From Rickettsia typhi (GTDB taxonomy: Bacteria; Pseudomonadota; Alphaproteobacteria; Rickettsiales; UBA1997): 5,735 nucleotides of DNA. The notes below the pieces were generated by a model, which was given only the letters and a program-made list of their open reading frames with translations, was not told where the DNA came from and ran no database searches. Where the stretch lies: the NCBI GenBank assembly GCA_945902255.1, contig CAMDMO010000096.1:1-5735 (forward strand). Reading direction: 5' to 3'. The translations under genes were made by a program, and so were the position numbers. Positions 1 through 5,735 of this stretch are shown here, in pieces; the first letter of the stretch is position 1; every line of letters begins with the position of its first letter.

Positions 1-26
1 ATTTAAGTTAGATTTAAAGTTAATAT

Positions 27-51
27 AAATCATGGATTTTATCCATGATTT
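27..51. terminator. Terminator-like inverted repeat
   Basis: The arms aaatcatggat (27-37) and atccatgattt (41-51) are perfect reverse complements of 11 bp with a TTT loop. On the plus strand the stem is followed by gttttaattt, a moderately T-rich run, so it could end transcription arriving from a plus-strand gene left of the window. It could also act on the minus strand behind lipA, whose stop lies about 200 bp away, although the sequence beyond it on that strand is less T-rich. The stem has little GC, so its strength as an intrinsic terminator is uncertain. Confidence 0.45.
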
Positions 52-72
52 GTTTTAATTTAAATCGAACCG

Positions 73-218
73 AATTGGTGAACTTTTACAGGGGTGACAA
101 ACTAGAAAATGATAACAACTTAGAAAATGATAACAACTTAGAAAATGACAATAACTTGGAAAAATTAAAAAAGATGATAACTTAATCTGGATTCAAAACC
201 AATTGATGAATTTTTACA
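73..218 (+). repeat. Imperfect direct repeat flanking the 18-bp array
   Basis: aattggtgaacttttaca at 73-90 recurs as aattgatgaatttttaca at 201-218, which is 16 of 18 bases identical. Both are preceded by an aacc motif, and weaker similarity continues upstream. The two copies are 128 bp apart, on either side of the 18-bp tandem array. The distance is not a multiple of three, so the copies do not share a reading frame. This may be an old local duplication; chance similarity in AT-rich DNA cannot be excluded. Confidence 0.4.
105..158 (+). repeat. 18-bp tandem repeat, three copies
   Basis: Three consecutive copies of an 18-bp unit are present. 105-122 and 123-140 are identical (gaaaatgataacaactta). 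141-158 differs at three bases (gaaaatgacaataacttg). The unit length is a multiple of three, and in one plus-strand frame each copy reads ENDNNL; all three differences are synonymous in that frame (GAT/GAC, AAC/AAT, TTA/TTG). A degenerate fourth copy may start at 159. Slipped-strand expansion is the likely origin. Confidence 0.85.
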
Positions 219-254
219 ATCAATGAAATCGCTACATTTTGTCGCAACCCGAAA

Positions 255-1232
255 TTAAGCCTTCAACCTCTTCAATCTCTCATTCCTCATCTTCGCAAAA
301 TCATCTCCTGCATGATATGAAGATCTTGTCAGTGGGCTAGAAGATACCATCAAAAATCCCTTATTATAAGCAGCTTTTTTGTAGAATTCGAATTCGTCAG
401 GATGAACATAACGATCAACTGGGGCATGGCGCATGGTTGGGCGCAAATATTGACCGATGGTTAGAAAATCTACATCAGCACTTCTCATATCATCCATCAC
501 TTGCAAAATTTGTTCTTTGGTTTCGCCTAATCCAACCATTAAGCCAGATTTAGTAAACATTGTTGGATCAATTTCTTTAACTCTTTTCAAAAGCCACAAA
601 GAATGAAAATAGCGCGCACCTGGGCGAATTGTGGCGTAAAGTCCGGGAACGGTTTCAATATTATGATTAAAAACATCAGGTTTTGACGCGACCACTTTTT
701 CAATCGCGCCATCTTTTCGCATGAAATCAGGAGTTAAAATTTCAATTGTGGTTTTAGGTGATGCAATGCGAATTTTTTCAATACATTTAATAAATTGATC
801 AGCGCCACCATCCGCCAAATCATCGCGATCGACCGAGGTAATTACAATATGCTTAAGACCAGAAACACGCGCCACTTCCGCAACATTATCTGGCTCATGT
901 GGATTAACCATATCGGGCTTTCCGGTTTCAATATTGCAAAATGAACAGGCTCTTGTACAAACCGAACCTAAAATCATTACCGTTGCATGTTTCTGTTCCC
1001 AGCATTCGCCAATATTTGGGCAGGCCGCTTCCTCACAAACTGTAACTAATTTTTTTGAATTTAATAATTCTTTGGTTTCATGATAACCTTTTGACACTGG
1101 CGCTTTAACCCTTATCCAGTCTGGCTTGCGCTGCATAACCTCTTTTGGAGAAGATTTAGCAAAGCCCATGAAGTCTTTATTATCAAGCTTAGCTATTTGT
1201 CCACTTTCTTTTTTTTCTTCGCGTGTTTGCAT
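255..1232 (-). CDS. lipA: Lipoyl synthase (radical SAM enzyme)
   Basis: LipA inserts two sulfur atoms into the octanoyl chain carried on lipoyl domains of the 2-oxoacid dehydrogenases and on glycine cleavage H protein, completing the lipoyl cofactor. It is cytosolic and carries two 4Fe-4S clusters. All hallmarks are visible in this 325-residue protein. The auxiliary-cluster cysteines C66, C71 and C77 lie in CEEAACPNIGEC. The radical SAM CxxxCxxC is C92-C96-C99. The C-terminal RSSYHA motif (303-308) includes the serine that ligates the auxiliary cluster. FNHNIETVP (188-196) and LMVGLGE (231-237) are also typical. The family core begins near RKPDWIRVKAP (35-45), so the first 30 or so residues are a variable extension. 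M33 is an alternative start, but its purine-rich GAGG is only two bases from the ATG. The first ATG overlaps the phoU stop in TAATG and has ggtga upstream, which favours translational coupling. Nothing suggests loss of function. Confidence 0.97.
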   Translation of the reverse strand: MQTREEKKESGQIAKLDNKDFMGFAKSSPKEVMQRKPDWIRVKAPVSKGYHETKELLNSKKLVTVCEEAACPNIGECWEQKHATVMILGSVCTRACSFCNIETGKPDMVNPHEPDNVAEVARVSGLKHIVITSVDRDDLADGGADQFIKCIEKIRIASPKTTIEILTPDFMRKDGAIEKVVASKPDVFNHNIETVPGLYATIRPGARYFHSLWLLKRVKEIDPTMFTKSGLMVGLGETKEQILQVMDDMRSADVDFLTIGQYLRPTMRHAPVDRYVHPDEFEFYKKAAYNKGFLMVSSSPLTRSSYHAGDDFAKMRNERLKRLKA

Positions 1233-1891
1233 TACTTTGTTTCACCCGTTGCAACATATTTAGTAATCTCAGCTATATTAGTTGAGTGATCCGCCAATCT
1301 TTCAAAGCTTTTAGCAATGAATAAAATATTAATAATTTTTTCAGTTTGCTGCTTACTAAAGCTCTCACCTTCTAAAATATCAAATAATCCACTGTAAATT
1401 GCGTCAATTTTATCATCTTGTTTTAAAACTAAATCAGCCTTATCAACATCTTGATCATTGAATGCAACCACTGAATCAAGTACCATAACTTTTGATAGCT
1501 CAACCATTTCAAGAAGAGATTTTTTTACATGATTATCAAAAGCTTTAGCACCAATGCGGTCAATTTTTTTAATGATACTTTTTGCCTGATCGCCAATTCG
1601 CTCTAAATTTGAAGAAACTTTTATTGAAGAAACAATATAGCGCAAATCAACTGCCATCGGCTGGCGTAACGCTAACATGGTAGTAATTTTTCTTTCAATC
1701 AAAAAATCAAGGGCATTAATTTTATAATCATGAGCAGTAATTTTTTCTAAATAATCTTCATGATTATGTTTTATCATCTCTGCAACCATATCAATTGAGG
1801 CTGAAACTAGATTCACCATTTCATCAAGAGTGCCGGAAATTGACTGCAAATCTTTATCGTAAGATTTAACGGTATGTTCTTTTAAGGTCAT
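1232..1891 (-). CDS. phoU: Phosphate signalling regulator PhoU
   Basis: PhoU is a cytoplasmic helical protein that links the PstSCAB phosphate transporter to the PhoR/PhoB two-component system and keeps the Pho regulon off when phosphate is plentiful. At 219 residues this copy is slightly shorter than many (about 235). Both three-helix repeats are present, each with its acidic metal-binding signature: LERIGDQAK at 96-104 (E97, R98, D101) and FERLADHSTNIAE at 196-208 (E197, R198, D201, N205). The N-terminus, HTVKSYDKDLQSI, is also typical. The start is the first Met; no good Shine-Dalgarno is visible, and the promoter should lie in the spacer shared with purD. It is the first gene of a two-gene unit, its stop overlapping the lipA start by one base. 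No pst, phoB or phoR gene is in the window, so its signalling partners cannot be judged here. Confidence 0.95.
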   Translation of the reverse strand: MTLKEHTVKSYDKDLQSISGTLDEMVNLVSASIDMVAEMIKHNHEDYLEKITAHDYKINALDFLIERKITTMLALRQPMAVDLRYIVSSIKVSSNLERIGDQAKSIIKKIDRIGAKAFDNHVKKSLLEMVELSKVMVLDSVVAFNDQDVDKADLVLKQDDKIDAIYSGLFDILEGESFSKQQTEKIINILFIAKSFERLADHSTNIAEITKYVATGETK

Positions 1892-1978
1892 ATTTTTATA
1901 GTTTTTATGGATCTTGCGCTTATAATGCTGTTAATTAAATTCTTCTAAAAGATCAAATCAAGTAATAAAGCATAATTC
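1892..1978. promoter_or_regulatory. Divergent phoU/purD promoter region
   Basis: This 87-bp spacer separates the divergent starts of phoU (minus) and purD (plus), so it must hold at least part of both promoters. On the plus strand a perfect TATAAT lies at 1921-1926, which would place the purD start of transcription near 1933 with a leader of roughly 45 bases. No good -35 box lies 16-18 bases upstream. On the minus strand the overlapping TATAAG (1924 to 1919) could be a -10 for phoU, with a weak TTAGAA at about the right distance. The two candidate -10 boxes overlap, so the promoters might compete for polymerase. No strong Shine-Dalgarno precedes purD, and no operator or Pho box was recognised. 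Confidence 0.5.
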
Positions 1979-3259
1979 ATGAAAAAAATCTTAGTTATCG
2001 GCTCTGGCGGCAGAGAACATGCTATTTGCGAACAATTTAAAAAATCTATCCAAGAAACCAAGATTTTTGCCTTACCCGGAAACGCTGGAATTGCTGATAT
2101 TGCTGAGCTTGTGACCTCAATAAAAATGGAAGAACAAGAGAAGATTATCGAATTTTGCCAAAAAGAAAAAATTGATTTTGTTTTTGTGGGGCCTGAACAA
2201 CCACTGGTTGATGGCTTAGTTGATAATTTAGAAAAAAATAAAATTCGCGCTTTTGGACCATCAAAAAAAGCGGCGCAACTTGAAGGTTCAAAAATCTTCA
2301 TGAAAAAAATTGCCGTTGATAATAATGTTCCAACCGCAATTTATCAAAAATTTGATGATGGAAAAAAAGCAATCGAATTCGCTAAAACACTTGGCTTTCC
2401 CTGCGTAATAAAAGCTGATGGGCTTGCTGCTGGCAAAGGCGTGGTTATTGCTCAAAATCTTTTGGAAGCCACTGACGCTATTGAAGAAATTTTATCTGGA
2501 AAATTTGGCGATGCTGGTAAAAAAATAATTCTTGAAGAATTTTTAGACGGCTTTGAAGCTAGTTATTTCGTTATTTGCGATGGCAAAAACTTTATTCCAC
2601 TTGGCTTCGCTCATGATCACAAAAAAGTTGGAGAAAATGAAACTGGTCCAAACACAGGTGGCATGGGCACTTACGCCCCCTCACCTTTTATTTCAGAATC
2701 AGAAGAAAAAAATATTATTGAAAAAATTATCCAACCAACCCTACGCGGCCTTGAAAATGTTGACGCGCCATTTAAGGGAATTTTATTTGCCGGCCTAATG
2801 ATTGGCTCGCAAGGTCCTAAATTATTAGAATTTAACACTCGCTTTGGCGACCCAGAAACACAGGTTATTTTACCTAGAATTAAATCTGATTTTATCAATT
2901 TAATTGAAGCGGCGATTGACGGAAATCTTGATAAATTTCATATTGAATTTAATGAAGGAAAAAAATTAGTTTGTGTTGTAATGGCAGCTAAAGGCTATCC
3001 TGAAAATTATAAAAAAGGCACTGAAATCAAGGGTTTAGAGGCAATAAAGAAAATCTTGGATGTAAAAATTCTTCACGCCGGAACAATAAAAAAAGATGAA
3101 AAAATTCTAGCTAATGGCGGAAGAGTTTTAAATATAGTTGCCGAAGCAAGTTCTTTTGAGGATGCGCGCAAAAAAGCTTATGAAGCTGTTGATCTAATTG
3201 ATTGGAGCGATGGGTTTGTTAGAAGAGATATTGCGCAAAAAAGCACAACTATGAATTAG
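1979..3259 (+). CDS. purD: Phosphoribosylamine-glycine ligase (GARS)
   Basis: PurD joins glycine to 5-phosphoribosylamine using ATP, giving glycinamide ribonucleotide in step two of de novo purine synthesis. The 426-residue length is normal for the stand-alone enzyme. The N-terminal domain opens with VIGSGGREHA (6-15) and has FVGPEQPLVDGL (69-80). The ATP-grasp part has KADGLAAGKGVV (145-156), DHKKVGENETGPNTGGMG (213-230) and the family signature RFGDPETQ (288-295), including metal-binding E284 and N286 in EFNTRFGD. The C-terminal domain has LANGGRVLNI (377-386) and ends in the usual GFVRRDIA (412-419). All expected motifs are intact. The gene stands alone on its strand, with a TATAAT box in the upstream spacer, and its last 11 bases overlap the convergent large gene. 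Purine synthesis genes are absent from Rickettsia proper, so the organism would be a less reduced relative if it is Rickettsiales. Confidence 0.97.
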   Translation: MKKILVIGSGGREHAICEQFKKSIQETKIFALPGNAGIADIAELVTSIKMEEQEKIIEFCQKEKIDFVFVGPEQPLVDGLVDNLEKNKIRAFGPSKKAAQLEGSKIFMKKIAVDNNVPTAIYQKFDDGKKAIEFAKTLGFPCVIKADGLAAGKGVVIAQNLLEATDAIEEILSGKFGDAGKKIILEEFLDGFEASYFVICDGKNFIPLGFAHDHKKVGENETGPNTGGMGTYAPSPFISESEEKNIIEKIIQPTLRGLENVDAPFKGILFAGLMIGSQGPKLLEFNTRFGDPETQVILPRIKSDFINLIEAAIDGNLDKFHIEFNEGKKLVCVVMAAKGYPENYKKGTEIKGLEAIKKILDVKILHAGTIKKDEKILANGGRVLNIVAEASSFEDARKKAYEAVDLIDWSDGFVRRDIAQKSTTMN

Positions 3260-5735
3260 GCGCCATAATGCTTCCTGCTCCGCATTGAATTCCCGCGCCT
3301 CTTAAACCAGAGCCGCCTACGGGATGAGGAATAGCAGAAGGAGGGCTTTTTTTAGCAACCACTGCAGCAACAATTTCTTTTAATTTCTCTTCCACCTTCG
3401 CTTCCGCCTCAGGTTCATCAAATTGGGTGCGCAAAAAACCTAATAATTCTTCTGTTTCTGATTTATAATCTAAATGATCTGGAGATTTAGAAAGGTTATT
3501 AGAAACCGCTTCTAGATAAGCAGAATTTTCTACAACATCTCCTCTAAAAGTATTGGATTCTATAACCTGAATTCCAAAAGCTTTGCATAAAAAAATTAAA
3601 TCTTCTGAGGTTAGCATCTCTCCAGTAAATTGAGATCTTCTAATTCTAGATTTTCTTGGAGCTTCACCTGCCGCTACCTCTTCAGCTTTTAAAGCCGCCT
3701 CATATTTCATTTGACCACTTGTTCTTATTCTTTCTATAGATTCCAATATAAACACTTCTCCAATATCATGAGTTTCTTTTAAATATTCTAAACGCGAACT
3801 TAAAAAATTAGCCAATAGCTCTCTTGCTTCTGCAGCTATCTTAACTTTTACATTTACATCCTTATTGCTAAGCGAATCTATTTGCTCAAATAATGATAAT
3901 AATTTTTCTTTTTCAGGATAAATATCTTCAACAACCTTAGATAGATCTTCTGAACTACTGATAATATTTAATAATGTAAAAACTCCGCAAGCATAATCCG
4001 CACCATCACTCTTTATTCTCTTTGTTTTTTCTGTGCTAATAGAACTATCCCAGTGATTATTTCCGTGATTATTAATAACAAAAAATGTTTTTTCAGCAGT
4101 ATCGGTTTCTTCTCTATATTTTTTTTCCAAATCAAATGGATTGGGGGCGGCTTTTCTACTTCTAAAAGGCGAAGAGCACATTATTATAAATGACGCTTCT
4201 TGTTCATAAGCTTTCTTGATTAGTAATCTTGAATCATCGGTGCGTTTTCTTTTTTTATAATTAACATAGTCTTCTAACAACTTATCGCTGGTTGACGCAT
4301 CAGACCTTACTTCCAAATCCATATCACCTTCTTCTTCAAAAACTTCTAGAGATTTATCGCCAAGCCTATCACATAAATCCTCTAATCCCGATAGATCTTC
4401 TTCTGTAAGGCCGTTAAAAAATAAATCATCAACAACCGCATCTTCGCCTCTCATCTCATTAGCAGCAGTAACAACCTTTTCTACAACTTCTGTTCTTGCT
4501 CTTTTTGCAGCACTAAAACCCTTGCCATGATGAGCTTCTTCTTCAACAGCATCTTCTTCGGCAATATCTTCTTCAACAACCAAAACGGTTTCCTTGGCAA
4601 ACTCTTCCGCTGAAACACTTTTCTCAACAGACTTTCTTAAAACTTTGCTTTCCTCTTTATCAGGCAGAATCTCGTACTCTCTTTTTAAAGATTTAAATGC
4701 CTCAATAAACTCTCGCAAACCACTTTTATTAAAAATATTAAACAAGGCTTGATTTTGTCTCTGCTGGGCTCTTAAAATCTCTTTAGCAACCTCAATTATA
4801 GCATCTAAAAAATCCTTATCATCTTCATATTTTTTCCTAATAATCTCAATATCATCTTCTGAAAAAGAATATAAAAATTGTGAATATACAGAGTAATATC
4901 CAACACTTTTTACATCTCCAATTGAAAGACTATATTTATCATCGGAATCCTTTGGATTTATTGCAATTCCAAAAGATTCAAGCGCATTATGTCTTTTTTC
5001 CTTTGAATCATCCTCTAACTTTTGAGCATCAAGAAATTTTTCTAAACCTTCTTTTTCAAATACTGAGAAGGTAGTGCTTTTTTTATCACCGCCTTTGCCA
5101 ACAAAATAAAGACTTCTAAATCTAGCATTTTTCACTACTCTAGCCATCTCTGCAGCAAGATTTAAAAAAGTTTCTGTCTTGCCACCTTCTGCTTTCGATT
5201 TAATAAATTCCAGATCCTCCCTTTTGAAAGAGAATAATGTACTCAGATCTCCATCTGAGATTATGCGATTTTGTGAATTATAGGATAATTTATTAATATC
5301 CTTAGCAACCCTTGATATAACAACACCAAACTCTTCAATTAAATATTTTTTTGGCCGCTCTAAATCTTTCTTCTGCGTCTCATATTCATCTAAAAATGAC
5401 CGCAAACCACGCTCTTCAAAAATCTTAAATAGAGTTTGATCTTTTTTACTTTTTGAATTATTAATTTTATTAGAGCTATCTATAATAAAATTTAAAAAAC
5501 CTTCATCGGTCGTTGATTTGCCTCTAAGATATTCTAGGTCTTCTTCTTTAAGATCTGAAATAATTGCCGATAATTTTCTATTATAACCTTTGCTTTTAAT
5601 GCCACTTGCCATCGAAAGATAATGAACATCTCTTTCTTTTTTATCCATCTCTATTCCACAACTTTTTAATAAAATAGATTTATCAACAACCTTTTCTTTC
5701 TCTTTCTTCGCTTCTTCCTCTGCAAGAAACGACTC
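3249..5735 (-). CDS. Large repeat protein with protease-like region, 5' partial
   Basis: I do not recognise this protein as a named family. The frame is open from the right window edge to the stop at 3249-3251 (828 residues visible). Residues below are counted from the Met at 5648, although the repeat pattern argues that this Met is internal. Three diverged repeats (about -12 to 92, 99-211, 218-322) share a SFG-like start, [E/D]DLE[Y/F][L/I] and a TLFxIFExxGLxxFL ending, and are predicted helical. Next come an acidic linker (359-371), the basic cluster KKRKR (465-469) and a region with H532-W533, DYACG (C554) and EDLIFLCKAFGIQVI (682-696), resembling a cysteine protease of permuted OTU type. 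A charged helical stretch (730-765) follows, then a Gly/Pro-rich tail (768-799) encoded by unusually GC-rich DNA. No membrane segment is visible, and the N-terminus, with any secretion signal, is missing. Candidate role: secreted effector; this is inference. The stop overlaps the 3' end of purD. Confidence 0.85.
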   Translation of the reverse strand, partial: ESFLAEEEAKKEKEKVVDKSILLKSCGIEMDKKERDVHYLSMASGIKSKGYNRKLSAIISDLKEEDLEYLRGKSTTDEGFLNFIIDSSNKINNSKSKKDQTLFKIFEERGLRSFLDEYETQKKDLERPKKYLIEEFGVVISRVAKDINKLSYNSQNRIISDGDLSTLFSFKREDLEFIKSKAEGGKTETFLNLAAEMARVVKNARFRSLYFVGKGGDKKSTTFSVFEKEGLEKFLDAQKLEDDSKEKRHNALESFGIAINPKDSDDKYSLSIGDVKSVGYYSVYSQFLYSFSEDDIEIIRKKYEDDKDFLDAIIEVAKEILRAQQRQNQALFNIFNKSGLREFIEAFKSLKREYEILPDKEESKVLRKSVEKSVSAEEFAKETVLVVEEDIAEEDAVEEEAHHGKGFSAAKRARTEVVEKVVTAANEMRGEDAVVDDLFFNGLTEEDLSGLEDLCDRLGDKSLEVFEEEGDMDLEVRSDASTSDKLLEDYVNYKKRKRTDDSRLLIKKAYEQEASFIIMCSSPFRSRKAAPNPFDLEKKYREETDTAEKTFFVINNHGNNHWDSSISTEKTKRIKSDGADYACGVFTLLNIISSSEDLSKVVEDIYPEKEKLLSLFEQIDSLSNKDVNVKVKIAAEARELLANFLSSRLEYLKETHDIGEVFILESIERIRTSGQMKYEAALKAEEVAAGEAPRKSRIRRSQFTGEMLTSEDLIFLCKAFGIQVIESNTFRGDVVENSAYLEAVSNNLSKSPDHLDYKSETEELLGFLRTQFDEPEAEAKVEEKLKEIVAAVVAKKSPPSAIPHPVGGSGLRGAGIQCGAGSIMAPNS
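3290..3325. repeat. GC-rich hairpin in the 3' end of the large gene
   Basis: GCGCCTCT (3295-3302) pairs with AGAGCCGC (3309-3316) with a single C.C mismatch around a TAAACC loop. Outside a four-base bulge, CCC (3292-3294) pairs with GGG (3321-3323), with TA pairs beyond. It lies about 30 bases past the purD stop, inside the tail-coding part of the convergent gene. A seven-T run (3347-3353) follows on the plus strand but is about 21 bases beyond the stem, so this is not a canonical terminator, although it could slow polymerase leaving purD. It may instead be a palindromic element recruited as coding sequence. Confidence 0.5.
3549..4196 (-). other. Candidate cysteine-protease region (permuted OTU-like)
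   Basis: Within the large protein, FFVINNHGNNHW (522-533) reads as a beta strand ending in His-Trp. It is followed after 22 residues by C554 in SDGADYACGVFTLLNII, where the Cys begins a hydrophobic helix. About 130 residues later, LTSEDLIFLCKAFGIQVIES (679-698) resembles the helix-plus-strand E[I/L]xxLAxxxxxxIxV of OTU proteases. OTU enzymes have Asp three residues before the catalytic Cys (DGNC); here D551 fits. In bacterial OTUs with permuted topology the His precedes the Cys, as seen here. Ulp1-type proteases also run HW...DCG, but with about 60 residues between His and Cys and a Gln at Cys-6, where this protein has Asp. The assignment rests on motif reading only. Confidence 0.4.
4683..5735 (-). 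repeat. Diverged protein repeats of about 110-119 residues
   Basis: Repeat 1 (5684-5373), repeat 2 (5354-5016) and repeat 3 (4997-4683) align along their length. The aligned starts are LLKSCGIE, LIEEFGVV and ALESFGIA. The middle segments are LKEEDLEYLR, FKREDLEFIK and FSEDDIEIIR, each followed by an FL-containing helix (FLNFII, FLNLAA, FLDAII). The ends are TLFKIFEERGLRSFLDE, TFSVFEKEGLEKFLDA and ALFNIFNKSGLREFIEA. The first residues of the window on this strand, ESFLAEEE (5735-5712), match the RSFLDEYE-type end, so a further repeat precedes the window. The copies are divergent in both DNA and protein, so the duplication is old and maintained by selection on the protein. Confidence 0.85.

Larger units (their letters stand above)
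1..254. other. Gene-poor spacer with repeats, possibly a decayed gene
   Basis: I see no convincing gene here. A plus-strand frame opened by ATG at 45 runs to a stop at 183-185 (46 residues, ending in ENDNNL repeats and EKLKKMIT), but it has no ribosome binding site and its ATG lies in the inverted repeat. Short open stretches in other plus-strand frames read NRIGELLQG (68-94) and PIDEFLQS (199-222), which resemble each other. The shifting frames and similar peptides suggest remnants of a degraded repeat-containing gene, but this is weak evidence. No tRNA or other RNA gene was recognised. Confidence 0.35.

Noticed and set aside
105..158. CRISPR array
   Set aside because: The 18-bp units are contiguous, without spacers, and no cas gene is present.
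45..185. Small plus-strand gene of 46 residues containing the ENDNNL repeats
   Set aside because: Its ATG sits within the terminator-like inverted repeat, it has no Shine-Dalgarno, and most of it is tandem repeat; a real peptide is possible but unsupported.
1945..2301. 118-residue minus-strand open frame
   Set aside because: It lies almost entirely inside purD on the opposite strand, is Ser/Phe/Ile-rich as expected of an antisense shadow, and resembles no family.
2553..2898. 81-residue plus-strand and 75-residue minus-strand open frames
   Set aside because: Both are embedded in the conserved ATP-grasp part of purD and have no ribosome binding site or recognisable domain.
3326..3353. Seven-T run as an intrinsic terminator for purD
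   Set aside because: No stable stem directly abuts the T run; the nearest hairpin ends about 21 bases earlier.
3900..4060. Classic Ulp1/SENP (C48) protease
   Set aside because: The His-to-Cys distance is about 22 residues instead of about 60, and the conserved Gln at Cys-6 is an Asp; a permuted OTU-like fold fits better, although neither is proven.
4880..5074. 64-residue plus-strand open frame
   Set aside because: It is antisense to the repeat region of the large gene, whose frame is supported by three aligned repeats.

Overview
The window is AT-rich DNA, most likely from an alphaproteobacterium. The lipoyl synthase ends in a typical proteobacterial block (SSSPLTRSSYHAGDDF). Low GC together with a very large, repeat-built, effector-like protein suggests a host-associated Rickettsiales- or Holosporales-like organism. 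That placement is inference: the window holds no rRNA or other firm taxonomic marker.

Layout, left to right. Positions 1-254 hold no convincing gene. They contain a terminator-like inverted repeat (27-51), three tandem copies of an 18-bp unit (105-158), and an imperfect direct repeat on either side of that array. Positions 255-1891 are a two-gene minus-strand operon, phoU then lipA, joined by a one-base TAATG overlap. An 87-bp divergent spacer (1892-1978) carries a TATAAT box facing purD. purD (1979-3259, plus strand) is complete and looks functional. Its last 11 bases overlap, tail to tail, the 3' end of a large minus-strand gene that fills the rest of the window (3249-5735) and continues beyond it.

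The three recognisable genes are housekeeping. LipA makes the lipoyl cofactor of the 2-oxoacid dehydrogenases and the glycine cleavage system. PhoU is a phosphate-signalling regulator. PurD catalyses the second step of de novo purine synthesis. They share no pathway, and the phoU-lipA pairing is probably positional.

The large protein is the interesting part. Its N-terminal half in the window consists of three diverged repeats of about 110-119 residues, and the last residues of a fourth can be read at the window edge. The first Met (5648) therefore lies inside a repeat and is probably not the start. After an acidic linker and a KKRKR cluster comes a region with His-Trp, 22 residues from His to a DYACG cysteine motif, and a later EDLIFLCKAFGIQVI block. 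This order and spacing resemble a sequence-permuted OTU-type cysteine protease, or less well a shortened Ulp1/CE-clan protease. The C-terminus is a Gly/Pro-rich tail encoded by a patch of about 58% GC that can fold into a hairpin, unlike everything around it. A host-directed effector is a reasonable hypothesis, not a demonstrated function.
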